In this document: one piece after another, positions 1 to 9,569 of the stretch
How the letters are laid out: the number at the start of each line of letters is the position of its first letter
Position numbering within the stretch: position 1 is the stretch's first letter
Assembly (NCBI GenBank): GCA_913057205.1
Contig: CAJXNO010000024.1
Span: 1 to 37,838 of the forward strand
Length of the DNA: 37,838 nt
Source: an uncultured Flavobacteriales bacterium
GTDB taxonomy: Bacteria > Bacteroidota > Bacteroidia > Flavobacteriales_G > Salibacteraceae
Direction of reading: 5' to 3'
Program-made: the position numbers and the translations under genes
Notes under the pieces: generated by a model
What the model was told of the DNA's origin: nothing
The model's database searches: none
The model's input: the letters and a program-made list of their open reading frames with translations, nothing else

Positions 1-1
1 T

Positions 2-1573
2 GATTTGATCAACTTCCGAGGAATTACTTGGAACGAGGAGGATATGGGAATGACTTTCCAGGAGATTGAAATTCCTGAGGACATCATTGACGAGGCAAGA
101 GAATTGAGAGGACAGCTGCTTGAAGCGGTTGCTGAATTCGATGAGTCTTTGATGGAGAAGTATTTCGAGGATGAGAACTCGTTGACCGAGCGTGAGATCC
201 TTGACGCTTTGCGTGAGGCTACCATCGCAGGAAAGGTAGTTCCTATGATGTGTGGTTCTGCATTCAAAAATAAAGGCGTTCAAGCCATGCTCGACATGGT
301 GATGGAGATCCTTCCTTCGCCTTTGGATACAGAAGCGATCGTAGGTTCGAACCCTAAGACGGAAGAGCAAGAGAGTCGTAAGCCATCTCCAGATGAGCCG
401 TTTGCTGCGCTTGCATTTAAGATCGCAACAGATCCATTCGTAGGTCGACTTTGCTTTACACGTAGCTACTCTGGTAAGCTTGCTGCTGGTTCGTACGTAT
501 TGAATACGCGTACCGGTAACAAGGAGCGTATCTCTCGTATCTTCCAGATGCACGCGAACAAGCAAAACCAGATCAACGAATTGCATTGCGGTGATATCGC
601 TGCATTGGTTGGTTTTAAGGACATCAAGACAGGTGATACTTTGTGTGCAGAGAACGCACCGATTGTATTGGAATCAATGGATTTCCCAGATCCGGTTATC
701 GGTCTAGCAATTGAGCCTAAGACGCAAGCTGACGTTGATAAACTCGGTATGGCTTTGGCTAAATTGGCTGAAGAGGATCCAACCTTCCAGGTAAAGACAG
801 ACGAGGAAACCGGCCAGACTGTGATCAGCGGAATGGGTGAGCTTCACTTGGATATCATCGTTGACCGTTTGCGTCGCGAGTTCAAGGTAGAGGCGAATCA
901 AGGTGCTCCTCAGGTGAACTACAAAGAATCGATTACCGGTTCTACAGAGCATCGCGAGGTTTACAAGAAGCAGACGGGTGGTCGCGGTAAGTTCGCAGAC
1001 ATCATCGTCCGCATTGAGCCAGGTGACGCAGAGAAGCCAGGATTGATCTTTGAAAGTGAGGTGAAGGGTGGTAACGTACCACGTGAATTCGTTCCTTCTG
1101 TAGAGAAGGGCTTCAAAGAAGCGATGAAGAACGGTGTGCTTGCAGGCTATCAAGTAGATAACTTGAAAGTAACCCTGTTGGATGGATCTTTCCACCCGGT
1201 GGATTCGGATCAACTGTCGTTCGAATTGGCAGCGAAGATGGCTTACCGTACTGCAATGAAGCAGTGTAACCCAGTAATCCTTGAGCCAATCATGAAGCTG
1301 GAGGTGTTGACCCCAGAAGAGAATATGGGTGATGTTGTAGGTGACTTGAACCGTCGACGTGGCGTTGTTGAAGGTATGGGCGACCGTGCTGGATCTAAGG
1401 TTGTGAAGGCTAAAGTGCCTCTTTCTGAAATGTTCGGTTATGTAACGCAGTTGCGAACCATCACTTCAGGTCGTGCAACCTCAACCATGGAATTCTCTCA
1501 CTTCGATGAGTGTCCAAAGAACATCGCTGATGCGGTTATCGCTGAAGTGAAGGGAAGACTTGAAAAAGCGTAA
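2..1573 (+). CDS. fusA: Elongation factor G, C-terminal part (5' end outside window)
   Basis: EF-G is the ribosomal translocase; it uses GTP to move tRNA and mRNA after peptide transfer. The frame is open from base 2, so the gene is cut by the window edge. About 523 of the usual ~700 residues are present. The P-loop and the other GTPase motifs lie upstream; what remains is the end of the G domain ([14 protein letters not shown]), domain II (from about residue 130), domain III ([10 protein letters not shown]), domain IV ([13 protein letters not shown]) and domain V ([14 protein letters not shown]). It sits 27 nt before rpsJ with no terminator between, so the str genes are joined directly to the S10 genes and no tuf gene intervenes. 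Identification is certain; only the start is missing. Confidence 0.97.
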   Translation, partial: DLINFRGITWNEEDMGMTFQEIEIPEDIIDEARELRGQLLEAVAEFDESLMEKYFEDENSLTEREILDALREATIAGKVVPMMCGSAFKNKGVQAMLDMVMEILPSPLDTEAIVGSNPKTEEQESRKPSPDEPFAALAFKIATDPFVGRLCFTRSYSGKLAAGSYVLNTRTGNKERISRIFQMHANKQNQINELHCGDIAALVGFKDIKTGDTLCAENAPIVLESMDFPDPVIGLAIEPKTQADVDKLGMALAKLAEEDPTFQVKTDEETGQTVISGMGELHLDIIVDRLRREFKVEANQGAPQVNYKESITGSTEHREVYKKQTGGRGKFADIIVRIEPGDAEKPGLIFESEVKGGNVPREFVPSVEKGFKEAMKNGVLAGYQVDNLKVTLLDGSFHPVDSDQLSFELAAKMAYRTAMKQCNPVILEPIMKLEVLTPEENMGDVVGDLNRRRGVVEGMGDRAGSKVVKAKVPLSEMFGYVTQLRTITSGRATSTMEFSHFDECPKNIADAVIAEVKGRLEKA

Positions 1574-1600
1574 TAAAACAAAAGATACAATCAAGAACTA

Positions 1601-1906
1601 ATGGCGCAACGAATCAGAATTAAGCTGAAGTCCTACGATCACAACTTGGTAGATAAGTCTGCTGAGAAGATCGTCAAGACAGTGAAGACTACCGGAGCTG
1701 TTGTAAGCGGACCGATTCCTCTGCCCACCAAGAAGCAGATCTATACCGTGCTGCGTTCACCACACGTGAATAAGAAGGCACGCGAGCAGTTCCAATTATC
1801 CAGCTACAAGCGACTGATGGATATCTACAGCAGCTCATCTAAGACTATCGATGCTTTGATGGGATTGGAGCTTCCTAGTGGAGTTGACGTAGAAATCAAA
1901 GTGTAA
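1601..1906 (+). CDS. rpsJ: 30S ribosomal protein S10
   Basis: S10 is a small-subunit head protein, also known in other bacteria as NusE in antitermination. The 101-residue product matches the family length and begins [14 protein letters not shown], with the internal [19 protein letters not shown] loop that reaches into the 30S subunit. It starts at an ATG 27 nt after fusA with an A-rich leader and no Shine-Dalgarno sequence, and is followed by rplC after 22 nt. It is the first gene of the S10 block. The family match is unambiguous. Confidence 0.98.
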   Translation: MAQRIRIKLKSYDHNLVDKSAEKIVKTVKTTGAVVSGPIPLPTKKQIYTVLRSPHVNKKAREQFQLSSYKRLMDIYSSSSKTIDALMGLELPSGVDVEIKV

Positions 1907-1928
1907 TCATCCTTAAAAGCTAAGAGAA

Positions 1929-2546
1929 ATGTTAGGAATAGTTGGAAAGAAGGTCGGAATGACCAGCGTATATGCTGAGGATGGTAAGAACATCCCATGC
2001 ACGGTGATCCAAGCGGAACCAAACGTTGTAACGCAGTTGCGTACAGCTGACGTTGATGGATATGCAGCGATTCAGTTGGCGTATGACGAAGTATCTGAGA
2101 AGAGCGTCAACAACAGCGAGAAAGGTCACTTCGCAAAAGCTAAGACCGCACCAAAGCGCAAGCTCGTTGAGTTTCGCGATTGGGATGGCGAGCAAAATGT
2201 AGGTGATGAAGTAACGGTTGAGATGTTTGAAGAGGGAGAGTTCGTTGATGTTGTAGGTACCTCAAAGGGTAAAGGATTCCAAGGTGTTGTTAAGCGCCAT
2301 GGCTTTGCCGGAGTGGGTGACGCTACACACGGTCAGCACAACCGTCTTCGTGCTCCTGGTTCGATCGGTGCTTGTTCTACTCCTGCACGTGTATTCAAAG
2401 GAATGCGCATGGCAGGACGTATGGGCGGTAAGCGCGTTAAGATGATCAACCTACAGATCGTGAAAGTATTGGCAGATAAGAATGTGATCCTTGTGAAAGG
2501 TGCGGTACCTGGAACGAAAGGCTCTTACGTGATAATCGAGAAATAA
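1929..2546 (+). CDS. rplC: 50S ribosomal protein L3
   Basis: L3 is an early-assembling large-subunit protein whose extended loop reaches toward the peptidyl transferase centre. The 205-residue product starts [15 protein letters not shown] and holds the conserved [11 protein letters not shown] and [12 protein letters not shown] segments around residues 115-170. The stop codon overlaps the rplD start by one base (TAATG), an arrangement that usually means termination-reinitiation coupling. Length and motifs are normal for the family. Confidence 0.98.
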   Translation: MLGIVGKKVGMTSVYAEDGKNIPCTVIQAEPNVVTQLRTADVDGYAAIQLAYDEVSEKSVNNSEKGHFAKAKTAPKRKLVEFRDWDGEQNVGDEVTVEMFEEGEFVDVVGTSKGKGFQGVVKRHGFAGVGDATHGQHNRLRAPGSIGACSTPARVFKGMRMAGRMGGKRVKMINLQIVKVLADKNVILVKGAVPGTKGSYVIIEK

Positions 2547-3175
2547 TGGAATTAGCAGTATTAAGCACAGCAGGAAAGGAGACCGGTCGAAAGGTCAAAC
2601 TAGACAAGGATGTGTTCGGCATTGAGCCAAACGAGCATTCTATTTACCTCGATGTAAAGCAGTACTTGGCCAACCAACGTCAAGGAACACACAAAGCAAA
2701 AGAGCGCGCAGAGGTTGCTTACTCAACCAAGAAGATCAAGCGTCAGAAGGGTACCGGTACGGCACGTGCAGGTAGCATTAAGAGCCCGGTTTTCGTTGGT
2801 GGTGGTCGTGCATTCGGTCCAGAGCCGCGTGATTATGGTTTCAAGCTGAACAAGAAGGTGAAGCGTCTCGCTCGTAAGAGTGCGTTGAGCGCCAAGGCGA
2901 AAGACAGCAGCGTTCGCGTTTTGGAAGACTTGAAGATGGAAGCGCCAAAGACCAAGGATTTTGCAGAAGTGTTGAAGAACCTTGAGTTGACTGGAAAGAA
3001 AGCGCTGATCGTTACTTCTGAAAAAGAAGCTAACGTGGTATTGAGCGCACGCAATATCTCTAAAGTGAAGGTGACAACAGCAGAGAGCTTGAACACCTAT
3101 GATATCATGAATGCTTCGGTGTTGGTGGTATGTGAAGGAGCGATGGAGAAGATCAACGAAGTATTAAAGAAATAA
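2546..3175 (+). CDS. rplD: 50S ribosomal protein L4
   Basis: L4 binds 23S rRNA and lines the peptide exit tunnel; in E. coli it also represses its own operon, but no such leader is visible here. The 209-residue product holds the tunnel loop with KGTGTARAGSIKSPVFVGGG at about residues 69-88 and the GPEPRDY motif just after. Its ATG shares one base with the rplC stop, and rplW begins 3 nt after its stop. Confidence 0.98.
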   Translation: MELAVLSTAGKETGRKVKLDKDVFGIEPNEHSIYLDVKQYLANQRQGTHKAKERAEVAYSTKKIKRQKGTGTARAGSIKSPVFVGGGRAFGPEPRDYGFKLNKKVKRLARKSALSAKAKDSSVRVLEDLKMEAPKTKDFAEVLKNLELTGKKALIVTSEKEANVVLSARNISKVKVTTAESLNTYDIMNASVLVVCEGAMEKINEVLKK

Positions 3176-3178
3176 GCA

Positions 3179-3469
3179 ATGAGCGTACTAATTAAACCTT
3201 TGATCACAGAGAAGATGACTGAGTTGAGCGAGAAGCGCAACCAGTATGGCTTCGTTGTGGATCGTACCGCGAATAAGGTGGAGATCCGTAAAGCAATCGA
3301 GGAGCAGTACAACGTGAGCGTTACTTCCATCAACACCATGGTGTATGCTGGTAAGAATAAGAAGCGCTTCACGAAGTCAGCGATTCTTAACGGACGTACC
3401 AATCACTTTAAGAAGGCAATTGTAACGGTTGCAGAAGGCGACGTTATAGATTTTTACGCGAACATTTAA
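3179..3469 (+). CDS. rplW: 50S ribosomal protein L23
   Basis: L23 sits at the tunnel exit and is the docking site for trigger factor and SRP in bacteria. The 96-residue product starts MSVLIKPLITEKMTELSE, the usual N-terminus, with NKVEIRKAIEEQYNVSV in the middle and the basic GKNKKRF segment. It lies 3 nt after rplD and 13 nt before rplB. Length is normal for the family. Confidence 0.97.
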   Translation: MSVLIKPLITEKMTELSEKRNQYGFVVDRTANKVEIRKAIEEQYNVSVTSINTMVYAGKNKKRFTKSAILNGRTNHFKKAIVTVAEGDVIDFYANI

Positions 3470-3482
3470 GAACTGAGGAGAG

Positions 3483-4307
3483 ATGGCAGTTAGAAAACTA
3501 AAACCAATGACGCCGGGCCAACGCGGTAAGGTAGTGAGCTCTTTCGAGACCGTTACCACCGATAAGCCAGAGAAGAGCTTGCTTGCTCCGATCAAGAAAT
3601 CAGGCGGACGAAATAACTCAGGTAAAATGACCATGCGCTACCGAGGTGGTGGTCACAAGCGTCGTTATCGTGTCATCGACTTCAAGCGTGACAACCACGG
3701 TGTGGAAGGTACGGTGAAGACGATTGAGTATGATCCAAACAGAAATGCACGCATTGCATTGGTAGAGTATGCTGATGGCGACAAGCGTTACATCATCGCT
3801 CCAACTGGACTAGAAGTAGGACAGATGGTACGCAGCGGTGAAGGATCTGCTCCTGAGATTGGTAATACCTTGTTCTTGAAGGACATTCCCTTGGGTACAA
3901 TCGTTCACAACATCGAGCTTCGTCCGAAGCAAGGTGCCAAGATCGCACGTAGCGCAGGAACATACGCTCAATTGGCTGCTAAGGAAGGCAAGTACGCAGT
4001 GCTTAAGCTTCCTAGTGGTGAGGTTCGTATGGTGCTTCAAGCGTGTATGGCGAGCATTGGAACGGTATCTAACTCAGACCACTCACTCGAGGTGAGCGGT
4101 AAGGCGGGTCGCAGCAGATGGCTTGGTCGTCGTCCACGCGTTCGTGGTGTTGCAATGAACCCAGTGGATCACCCGATGGGTGGTGGTGAAGGCCGTTCTT
4201 CTGGAGGGCATCCACGTTCACGTAAAGGTTTGCCAGCTAAGGGCTATAAGACGCGCTCTAAGACGAAGTCGTCTAACAAGTTTATCGTAGAGAAAAGAAA
4301 GAAATAA
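3483..4307 (+). CDS. rplB: 50S ribosomal protein L2
   Basis: L2 is a core 23S rRNA-binding protein needed for subunit association and the peptidyl transferase region. The 274-residue product has the N-terminal [11 protein letters not shown] segment, the OB-fold and SH3-like core, and the conserved [13 protein letters not shown] segment near residues 225-235, which carries the invariant histidine. A GAGGAG purine stretch lies at 3475-3480, only 2 nt from the ATG, so it is too close to be a well-spaced Shine-Dalgarno sequence. It is followed by rpsS after 6 nt. Confidence 0.98.
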   Translation: MAVRKLKPMTPGQRGKVVSSFETVTTDKPEKSLLAPIKKSGGRNNSGKMTMRYRGGGHKRRYRVIDFKRDNHGVEGTVKTIEYDPNRNARIALVEYADGDKRYIIAPTGLEVGQMVRSGEGSAPEIGNTLFLKDIPLGTIVHNIELRPKQGAKIARSAGTYAQLAAKEGKYAVLKLPSGEVRMVLQACMASIGTVSNSDHSLEVSGKAGRSRWLGRRPRVRGVAMNPVDHPMGGGEGRSSGGHPRSRKGLPAKGYKTRSKTKSSNKFIVEKRKK

Positions 4308-4313
4308 TAAGGC

Positions 4314-4589
4314 ATGAGTAGATCACTTAAAAAACCGCCGTTCGTACACTACAAGCTCCAGCAGCGCGTAGACGAAGCACAAGGCTCAGCGAAGAAGAGC
4401 GTGATCAAGACATGGAGCCGTGCTTCCATGATCACCCCTGAGTTTGTTGGATTAACAATCGCGGTACACAATGGAAACAAGTTCATCCCGGTTTTCGTAA
4501 CAGAGAATATGGTTGGACACAAGTTGGGCGAGTTCGCTCCAACGAGAAACTTCCGTGGTCATGCCGGTAATAAGAAAGGCAAAAAGTAA
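4314..4589 (+). CDS. rpsS: 30S ribosomal protein S19
   Basis: S19 lies in the 30S head and contacts A-site tRNA together with S13. The 91-residue product starts [15 protein letters not shown] and carries the family signature [22 protein letters not shown] toward the C-terminus (here split over residues about 62-83). It lies 6 nt after rplB and 7 nt before rplV, in the standard S10-operon order. Confidence 0.98.
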   Translation: MSRSLKKPPFVHYKLQQRVDEAQGSAKKSVIKTWSRASMITPEFVGLTIAVHNGNKFIPVFVTENMVGHKLGEFAPTRNFRGHAGNKKGKK

Positions 4590-4596
4590 TTGAGTC

Positions 4597-5040
4597 ATGG
4601 GAAGTCGAAAGTCACAAATGGCCGAAAGAATGAAGGAGGATCGCAAGTCGCAGTACATCGCTAGACTGCGTAACTGTCCTACTTCACCAAGAAAGATGCG
4701 ACTCGTAGCTGACTTGGTTCGCGGAATGGATGTAGCAAAAGCGTCAGCTGTTCTTCAGTTTACCAAGAAGCACGCAGCCCGTGATCTTGAGAAGTTGCTT
4801 CGCTCCGCGATCTCCAACTTCGAACAGAAGAGTGGTGAGCGTTGGGAAGAAGCGGATCTTTTCATCAAAGAGATCTCTGTGGATGGTGGACGCGTATTGA
4901 AGCGTATCCAACCAGCTCCTCAAGGCCGTGCCTACCGAGTAAGAAAGAGATCAAATCACGTGACCATGGTGCTTGCTTCCGCAAACGACGCGATCAATGC
5001 ACAAGTTGCACAAAACGAAACAACTGAAACTGAAGCTTAA
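4597..5040 (+). CDS. rplV: 50S ribosomal protein L22
   Basis: L22 lines the exit tunnel next to L4. The product is 147 residues against about 110 in E. coli; the extra length is an N-terminal charged lead (about 25 residues before [18 protein letters not shown]) and a short C-terminal extension, both usual in Bacteroidota. The hairpin tip and the [17 protein letters not shown] segment are intact. I chose ATG 4597 because the MGSRK-type start resembles related flavobacterial proteins; ATG 4618 is the alternative. The stop overlaps the rpsC start by one base (TAATG). Confidence 0.97.
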   Translation: MGSRKSQMAERMKEDRKSQYIARLRNCPTSPRKMRLVADLVRGMDVAKASAVLQFTKKHAARDLEKLLRSAISNFEQKSGERWEEADLFIKEISVDGGRVLKRIQPAPQGRAYRVRKRSNHVTMVLASANDAINAQVAQNETTETEA

Positions 5041-5762
5041 TGGGACAGAAGACAAATCCAATCGGCAATAGACTCGGCTTCATCCGCGGGTGGGACTCAC
5101 AGTGGTACGGCGGCAAGCGATTCGAAGACAAGCTTGTTGAAGATCAGAAGATCCGTGATTACATCTACGCGCGTTTGAGAAATGCAAGCGTGTCTCACAT
5201 CGTGATCTCGAGAACCCTGAAGCTGGTTACAGTTACGATCAACACAGCGCGTCCTGGAATCATCATCGGTAAAGGTGGTCAGGAAGTGGACAAGCTGAAA
5301 GAAGAATTGAAGAAACTTACCAAGAAGGAAGTGCAGATCAACATCTACGAGATCAAGCGCCCAGAGTTGGATGCCAAGTTGGTAGCTGATTCTATCGCAC
5401 GCCAGATCGAAGGACGTATCTCTTTCCGTCGTGCAGCTAAGATGTCTGTTGCCTCTACCATGCGTATGGGAGCTGAAGGTATCAAGGTAATGGTGAGCGG
5501 TCGATTGAACGGTGCTGAAATGGCGCGTACAGAGCAGTACAAGGATGGACGTGTTCCATTGCACACCTTCCGTGCAGACATCGATTATGCACTTTCAGAA
5601 GCACACACCACTTACGGCCGTATTGGCGTGAAGGTGTGGATTTGTAAGGGCGAAGTATATGGTAAAAGAGACCTTTCAACGACGGTAGGTTCTGGCACAC
5701 CTAACAAAGGTGGCGGAGGAAAGCCAAGCGGTCGCGGAGGTCGTAGAAAGTCAAACGCATAA
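5040..5762 (+). CDS. rpsC: 30S ribosomal protein S3
   Basis: S3 forms part of the mRNA entry channel of the 30S subunit. The 240-residue product starts [14 protein letters not shown] and holds the KH domain with the GxxG-type loop in [18 protein letters not shown] at about residues 74-91, followed by the S3 C-terminal domain with the RGRINGAEMAR-like segment (here [11 protein letters not shown]). The C-terminus is a Gly/Lys/Arg tail. Translation is probably coupled to rplV through the one-base overlap. rplP follows after 15 nt. Confidence 0.98.
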   Translation: MGQKTNPIGNRLGFIRGWDSQWYGGKRFEDKLVEDQKIRDYIYARLRNASVSHIVISRTLKLVTVTINTARPGIIIGKGGQEVDKLKEELKKLTKKEVQINIYEIKRPELDAKLVADSIARQIEGRISFRRAAKMSVASTMRMGAEGIKVMVSGRLNGAEMARTEQYKDGRVPLHTFRADIDYALSEAHTTYGRIGVKVWICKGEVYGKRDLSTTVGSGTPNKGGGGKPSGRGGRRKSNA

Positions 5763-5777
5763 TAACAGATTTGAGCA

Positions 5778-6197
5778 ATGTTATCACCAAGGAAAACAAA
5801 GCACCGTAAGCAGCAGAAGGGACGAATCAAGGGCGTCGCGAATCGTGGACACCAACTGGCGTTCGGAACCTTCGGTATCAAGTCACTCGGTGCAACGAGA
5901 ATAACCTCTCGCCAAATCGAAGCTGCACGTATCGCGGTTACCCGTTACATGAAGCGTGAAGGTCAGGTGTGGATCCGCATCTTCCCAGACGTACCGGTAA
6001 CGAAGAAACCAGCTGAAGTACGTATGGGTAAGGGTAAAGGAGCCCTTGACCATTGGGCAGCTAAAGTTGAGCCAGGAAGAATACTCTTCGAGATTGAAGG
6101 AGTTTCTTTAGAGGTTGGACGTGAGGCATTGCGCCTTGCTTCCCAGAAGCTACCTGTTACAACTAAGTTTGTTGTTAGAAGAGATTACGTAGAATAA
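5778..6197 (+). CDS. rplP: 50S ribosomal protein L16
   Basis: L16 helps shape the A-site of the large subunit and is added late in assembly. The 139-residue product starts [16 protein letters not shown] and holds the [19 protein letters not shown] signature near residues 80-100; that loop carries the arginine hydroxylated in E. coli. Length is normal. It sits between rpsC and rpmC as in the canonical S10 operon. Confidence 0.98.
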   Translation: MLSPRKTKHRKQQKGRIKGVANRGHQLAFGTFGIKSLGATRITSRQIEAARIAVTRYMKREGQVWIRIFPDVPVTKKPAEVRMGKGKGALDHWAAKVEPGRILFEIEGVSLEVGREALRLASQKLPVTTKFVVRRDYVE

Positions 6198-6207
6198 ACA
6201 GAAGATC

Positions 6208-6408
6208 ATGAAGTCATCAGTAATTAGAGAAATGACCACAGAGGAGCTCGAGGATGCTATCTCAAATGAGCGCGAGAACCTCTCCAAGATGAGAATGCAG
6301 CACGCTGTTTCTCCACTTGAAAACCCATTGGTTTTGAAGGAGAAGCGCAAGAATGTAGCACGCATGCTCACCGAGTTGACGAAAAGATCTAAAGAAGCTC
6401 AACAGTAA
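6208..6408 (+). CDS. rpmC: 50S ribosomal protein L29
   Basis: L29 is a small helical protein at the tunnel exit next to L23. The 66-residue product starts [18 protein letters not shown] and contains a second helix with [17 protein letters not shown], the usual two-helix hairpin. It is followed by rpsQ after 5 nt. Weak sequence conservation is normal for L29; position between rplP and rpsQ settles the call. Confidence 0.97.
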   Translation: MKSSVIREMTTEELEDAISNERENLSKMRMQHAVSPLENPLVLKEKRKNVARMLTELTKRSKEAQQ

Positions 6409-6413
6409 GAATC

Positions 6414-6671
6414 ATGTCAGAGAGAAATCTAAGAAAAGAGCGTATCGGCATCGTGACCAGCAATAAGATGGACAAGTCCATCACGGTTACCGTATCACGA
6501 AAGATGAAGCACCCGAAGTACGGTAAGTTCGTGAACGTGTCGAAGAAATTTATGGCGCATGACGAAAAGAACGAATGTGGAATTGGTGACTCAGTTCGTA
6601 TCATGGAAGTTCGTCCGATGAGTAAGAGCAAGCGCTGGAGACTAGTTGAAATTGTAGAAAAGGCTAAATAA
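6414..6671 (+). CDS. rpsQ: 30S ribosomal protein S17
   Basis: S17 is an OB-fold primary 16S rRNA-binding protein. The 85-residue product has the family pattern [20 protein letters not shown], the HPKYGKFV strand, and [22 protein letters not shown] (split here: [11 protein letters not shown] then [10 protein letters not shown]). It is the last gene of the classical S10 block and lies 7 nt before rplN, the first spc gene, with no break between the two operons. Confidence 0.97.
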   Translation: MSERNLRKERIGIVTSNKMDKSITVTVSRKMKHPKYGKFVNVSKKFMAHDEKNECGIGDSVRIMEVRPMSKSKRWRLVEIVEKAK

Positions 6672-6678
6672 TACAGAG

Positions 6679-7047
6679 ATGTTACAGCAGGAGTCACGAA
6701 TGAAAGTTGCCGACAACAGCGGAGCCAAGGAGGTTCTTTGCATCCGCGTGCTTGGTGGTACCAAGCGACGTTATGCAAGCGTTGGCGATACGGTGGTAGT
6801 TTCCGTTAAGGAGGCCATGCCATCAGGAAATATTAAGAAGGGCGCTGTAAGCCGTGCAGTGGTTGTTCGTACGAAGAAAGAAGTACGCCGCCAAGACGGT
6901 TCTTACATCCGATTCGATGAGAATGCTGTTGTTCTCTTGAATAATACAGGCGAGATGCGCGGTACGCGGATCTTCGGACCGGTAGCCCGTGAGTTGCGCG
7001 AAAAGCAGTTCATGAAGATTGTTTCACTGGCCCCAGAGGTGCTGTAA
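6679..7047 (+). CDS. rplN: 50S ribosomal protein L14
   Basis: L14 binds 23S rRNA at the subunit interface and is the docking site of the silencing factor RsfS. The 122-residue product starts [20 protein letters not shown] and has the signature [11 protein letters not shown] with [14 protein letters not shown] near the C-terminus. Length equals the family norm. It opens the spc block directly after rpsQ. Confidence 0.98.
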   Translation: MLQQESRMKVADNSGAKEVLCIRVLGGTKRRYASVGDTVVVSVKEAMPSGNIKKGAVSRAVVVRTKKEVRRQDGSYIRFDENAVVLLNNTGEMRGTRIFGPVARELREKQFMKIVSLAPEVL

Positions 7048-7061
7048 AAGAATTAGAACGC

Positions 7062-7385
7062 ATGCAAAAGAAATTGCACATAAAGAAAGGCGATCAAGTC
7101 GTGGTTATCTCTGGTAACGAAAAGGGAAAATCAGGACGTGTATTGGAGGTGAATGCTGAAACCAACCGTGCGTTGGTAGAAGGCTTGAACATGATCTCTG
7201 TGCACACTAAGCCGAACGCTGCGAACCCAGACGGTGGAATCGTGAAGAAGGAAGGTCCTATTCACATCTCTAACCTGTTGATCGCTGATCCAAAAGACGG
7301 ACAGCCAACTCGCATCGGACGAAAGATCGACGAATCAGGAAATAAAGTTAGATACGCTAAAAGATCAGGGGAGGTTATCAAATGA
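7062..7385 (+). CDS. rplX: 50S ribosomal protein L24
   Basis: L24 is an assembly initiator of the 50S subunit with a KOW motif. The 107-residue product has [20 protein letters not shown] at residues about 8-27, the KOW motif, then the [18 protein letters not shown] segment. Its stop codon overlaps the rplE start by four bases (ATGA). The last codons of this gene include a GGGGAGG stretch that would serve as ribosome binding site for rplE. Confidence 0.98.
   Translation: MQKKLHIKKGDQVVVISGNEKGKSGRVLEVNAETNRALVEGLNMISVHTKPNAANPDGGIVKKEGPIHISNLLIADPKDGQPTRIGRKIDESGNKVRYAKRSGEVIK
7368..7374 (+). promoter_or_regulatory. Shine-Dalgarno-like GGGGAGG before rplE
   Basis: The stretch GGGGAGG lies inside the last codons of rplX and ends 7 nt before the rplE ATG at 7382, which is good Shine-Dalgarno spacing. 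Most genes in this window have no such site, in line with the known weak use of Shine-Dalgarno sequences in Bacteroidota. It could be chance, since it encodes the Gly-Glu-Val of the L24 tail, or a retained site that supports coupled translation at the 4-nt overlap. Confidence 0.5.
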
Positions 7386-7933
7386 ACGATTACAAGCCAA
7401 GACTGAAGACCCAGTACACCGAGGAGATCGTACCTGCGCTGAAAGACAAGTTTCAGTACAGCAGTGTGATGCAAGTTCCACGATTAAAGAAGATCGTGTT
7501 GAGCCAGGGATTGGGTGACGCAACAGCAGACAAAAAGATCATTGAGAACGCGCTCAACGAGATGACTCAGATCGCTGGACAAAAGGCAGTTGCAACCTAC
7601 GCTAAGAAGGATATTTCGAACTTTAAGTTGCGTAAGGGCATGCCGATCGGAGCCAAGGTTACACTTCGTGGTGATATGATGTATGACTTCCTGGATCGTT
7701 TGGTTGCAGTAGCACTTCCAAGAACACGTGACTTCCGCGGCATCAGCTCAAAAGGTTTTGATAAGCGAGGTAACTACAACTTGGGTATCAAAGAACAAAT
7801 CATCTTCCCAGAGATCGACATTGATAAGATCAGTCGAGTAACCGGTATGGATATCACGTTTGTGACGTCTGCGAATACCGATGAGGAAGCATTCGAATTA
7901 TTGAAAGCATTTGGATTACCATTCAAAAAGTAA
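7382..7933 (+). CDS. rplE: 50S ribosomal protein L5
   Basis: L5 binds 5S rRNA and contacts P-site tRNA. The 183-residue product contains the conserved [16 protein letters not shown] segment near residue 30, [16 protein letters not shown] in the middle and GKQFPE-type end region here read as [13 protein letters not shown]. The start overlaps rplX by four bases, suggesting translational coupling, and rpsN follows after 3 nt. Length is normal. Confidence 0.98.
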   Translation: MNDYKPRLKTQYTEEIVPALKDKFQYSSVMQVPRLKKIVLSQGLGDATADKKIIENALNEMTQIAGQKAVATYAKKDISNFKLRKGMPIGAKVTLRGDMMYDFLDRLVAVALPRTRDFRGISSKGFDKRGNYNLGIKEQIIFPEIDIDKISRVTGMDITFVTSANTDEEAFELLKAFGLPFKK

Positions 7934-7936
7934 GAT

Positions 7937-8206
7937 ATGGCAAAGGAATCAATGAAAGCCAGAGAGCGAAAAAGACAAAAGCTCGTAGACAAGTACGCTG
8001 AGAAGCGTGCACGTCTGAAAGAAGAAGGGAAATGGGAGGAGCTGCAAAAGCTTCCGAAGAACTCTTCTGCTGTTCGACTACACAACCGTTGTAAGCTGAC
8101 CGGTCGTCCGAGAGGATATATGCGTCAGTTCGGTGTTTCTCGTGTACTGTTCCGTGAAATGGCCAACAAGGGTTTGATTCCTGGCGTATCCAAATCAAGC
8201 TGGTAA
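7937..8206 (+). CDS. rpsN: 30S ribosomal protein S14, long zinc-free form
   Basis: S14 is a late-assembling 30S head protein. The 89-residue product is the long, zinc-free type: the core region reads [20 protein letters not shown] and has only one cysteine, so it lacks the CxxC...CxxC zinc site of the short 61-residue form. The C-terminus is the usual [10 protein letters not shown]. It lies between rplE and rpsH as in the standard spc order. Confidence 0.97.
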   Translation: MAKESMKARERKRQKLVDKYAEKRARLKEEGKWEELQKLPKNSSAVRLHNRCKLTGRPRGYMRQFGVSRVLFREMANKGLIPGVSKSSW

Positions 8207-8228
8207 GAAAAGAGATAAAAGAAAAGAA

Positions 8229-8630
8229 ATGGCAGTTACTGATCCAATAGCAGATTACCTTACACGACTTCGCAACGCGATTCGTGCAAACCACCGAGTG
8301 GTTGATATTCCAGCATCTGGGGTAAAGAAGGAAATCACCAAGATCTTGTTCGAGAAAGGTTACATCTTGAACTACAAGTTTGAGGAGCAAGCTCCTCAAG
8401 ACAACATCAAGATCGCATTGAAGTACGATAAGGTGACGAAATCGTCAGCTATCAAAGACCTTCAGCGCGTGAGTAAGCCTGGACTTCGTAAGTACACAGG
8501 TTCTGAAAACCTTCCTCGGGTCTTGAATGGCTTGGGCATCGCTATCCTTTCCACCTCTCGCGGGGTGATGAGTGATAAAGAAGCTCGTCAACAAGGTATT
8601 GGAGGAGAAGTATTGTGTTACGTATACTAA
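8229..8630 (+). CDS. rpsH: 30S ribosomal protein S8
   Basis: S8 is a primary 16S rRNA-binding protein; in E. coli it is the translational repressor of the spc operon, binding near the rplE start. No E. coli-like repressor site is evident here. The 133-residue product starts MAVTDPIADYLTRLRNA and ends with the signature GLGIAILSTSRGVMSDKEAR followed by GIGGEVLCYVY. Length is normal. rplF follows after 12 nt. Confidence 0.98.
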   Translation: MAVTDPIADYLTRLRNAIRANHRVVDIPASGVKKEITKILFEKGYILNYKFEEQAPQDNIKIALKYDKVTKSSAIKDLQRVSKPGLRKYTGSENLPRVLNGLGIAILSTSRGVMSDKEARQQGIGGEVLCYVY

Positions 8631-8642
8631 AAGTTTGAAGTA

Positions 8643-9197
8643 ATGTCACGAATTGGAAATGCACCGGTTACCATCCCATCAGGGGTTGAAGTGAAGCTCG
8701 AAGGGAACACCATCCATGTGAAGGGTCCTAAAGGCGAGCTCTCACAAAGCATCGACCCTATTATCACGGTTGCCGTGGAGGGAGAAACCATCACCTTCGC
8801 TCGCGAGAATGATCATAAAGATCAGCGCTCGAAGCATGGTCTTTACCGCGCGTTGGTAAAGAACATGATCGAAGGAGTGTCACAAGGCTACCAAACCAAG
8901 CAAGAGTTGGTTGGTGTGGGTTACCGCGCTACCGTACAAGGTCAGAAGTTGGAGCTTGCACTGGGCTTCTCGCACAACGTTGTTTTCCAGATCCCAGATG
9001 AGGTGAAGGTTACAGCAGAGCAAGAGCGTGGTAAAAACCCGATCGTGACATTGGAATCTCACGATAAGCAGTTGATCGGACAGGTTGCTGCGAAAATCCG
9101 TTCACTGCGGAAGCCTGAACCATACAAGGGAAAGGGTATCCGATTCGTAGGTGAGCACATCAGAAGAAAAGCCGGTAAATCAGCAGCTAAAAAATAA
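8643..9197 (+). CDS. rplF: 50S ribosomal protein L6
   Basis: L6 lies near the factor-binding site of the 50S subunit and is built of two similar domains. The 184-residue product starts MSRIGNAPVTIPSGVEVKL and carries the C-terminal signature PEPYKGKGIRFVGEHIRRKAGK split across residues about 159-180. It has a single short Lys/Ala tail. It is followed by rplR after 7 nt. Length is normal for the family. Confidence 0.98.
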   Translation: MSRIGNAPVTIPSGVEVKLEGNTIHVKGPKGELSQSIDPIITVAVEGETITFARENDHKDQRSKHGLYRALVKNMIEGVSQGYQTKQELVGVGYRATVQGQKLELALGFSHNVVFQIPDEVKVTAEQERGKNPIVTLESHDKQLIGQVAAKIRSLRKPEPYKGKGIRFVGEHIRRKAGKSAAKK

Positions 9198-9204
9198 TTG
9201 AAGC

Positions 9205-9558
9205 ATGGCACTGACGAAATCAAATAGAAGAGCTACCATCAAGAAGCGTATCCGTAAGAAGATTACCGGTACCGCTGATATTCCAAGGCTTTCTGTATTC
9301 AGAAGCAACAAGGAAATCTATGCTCAGATCATCAACGACCTGGATGGTACCACCTTGGCTGCAGCTGCATCCTTGGGCGATAAGTCGGCTCACGCTGGCA
9401 ACAAGATCGAACAAGCAGCGGCAGTAGGAAAGAAGATCGCTGAGGCAGCGAAGAGCGCAGGTGTTGAGAAGGTGGTATTCGATCGTAACGGTTATTTGTA
9501 TCACGGTCGCGTAAAAGCATTGGCAGATGCGGCGCGTGAGAATGGTCTAAACTTCTAA
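9205..9558 (+). CDS. rplR: 50S ribosomal protein L18
   Basis: L18 binds 5S rRNA together with L5 and L25. The 117-residue product has the basic N-terminal lead [20 protein letters not shown], the [15 protein letters not shown] strand, and the C-terminal [20 protein letters not shown] segment with AARENGLNF at the very end, all family features. It lies 7 nt after rplF and 11 nt before rpsE. Confidence 0.98.
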   Translation: MALTKSNRRATIKKRIRKKITGTADIPRLSVFRSNKEIYAQIINDLDGTTLAAAASLGDKSAHAGNKIEQAAAVGKKIAEAAKSAGVEKVVFDRNGYLYHGRVKALADAARENGLNF

Positions 9559-9569
9559 GAGAAAGAACA

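Noticed and set aside
704-1213. A 169-codon open frame on the minus strand inside fusA
   Set aside because: It lies wholly opposite a highly conserved part of EF-G, has no family features and is explained as a shadow of the codon bias of fusA.
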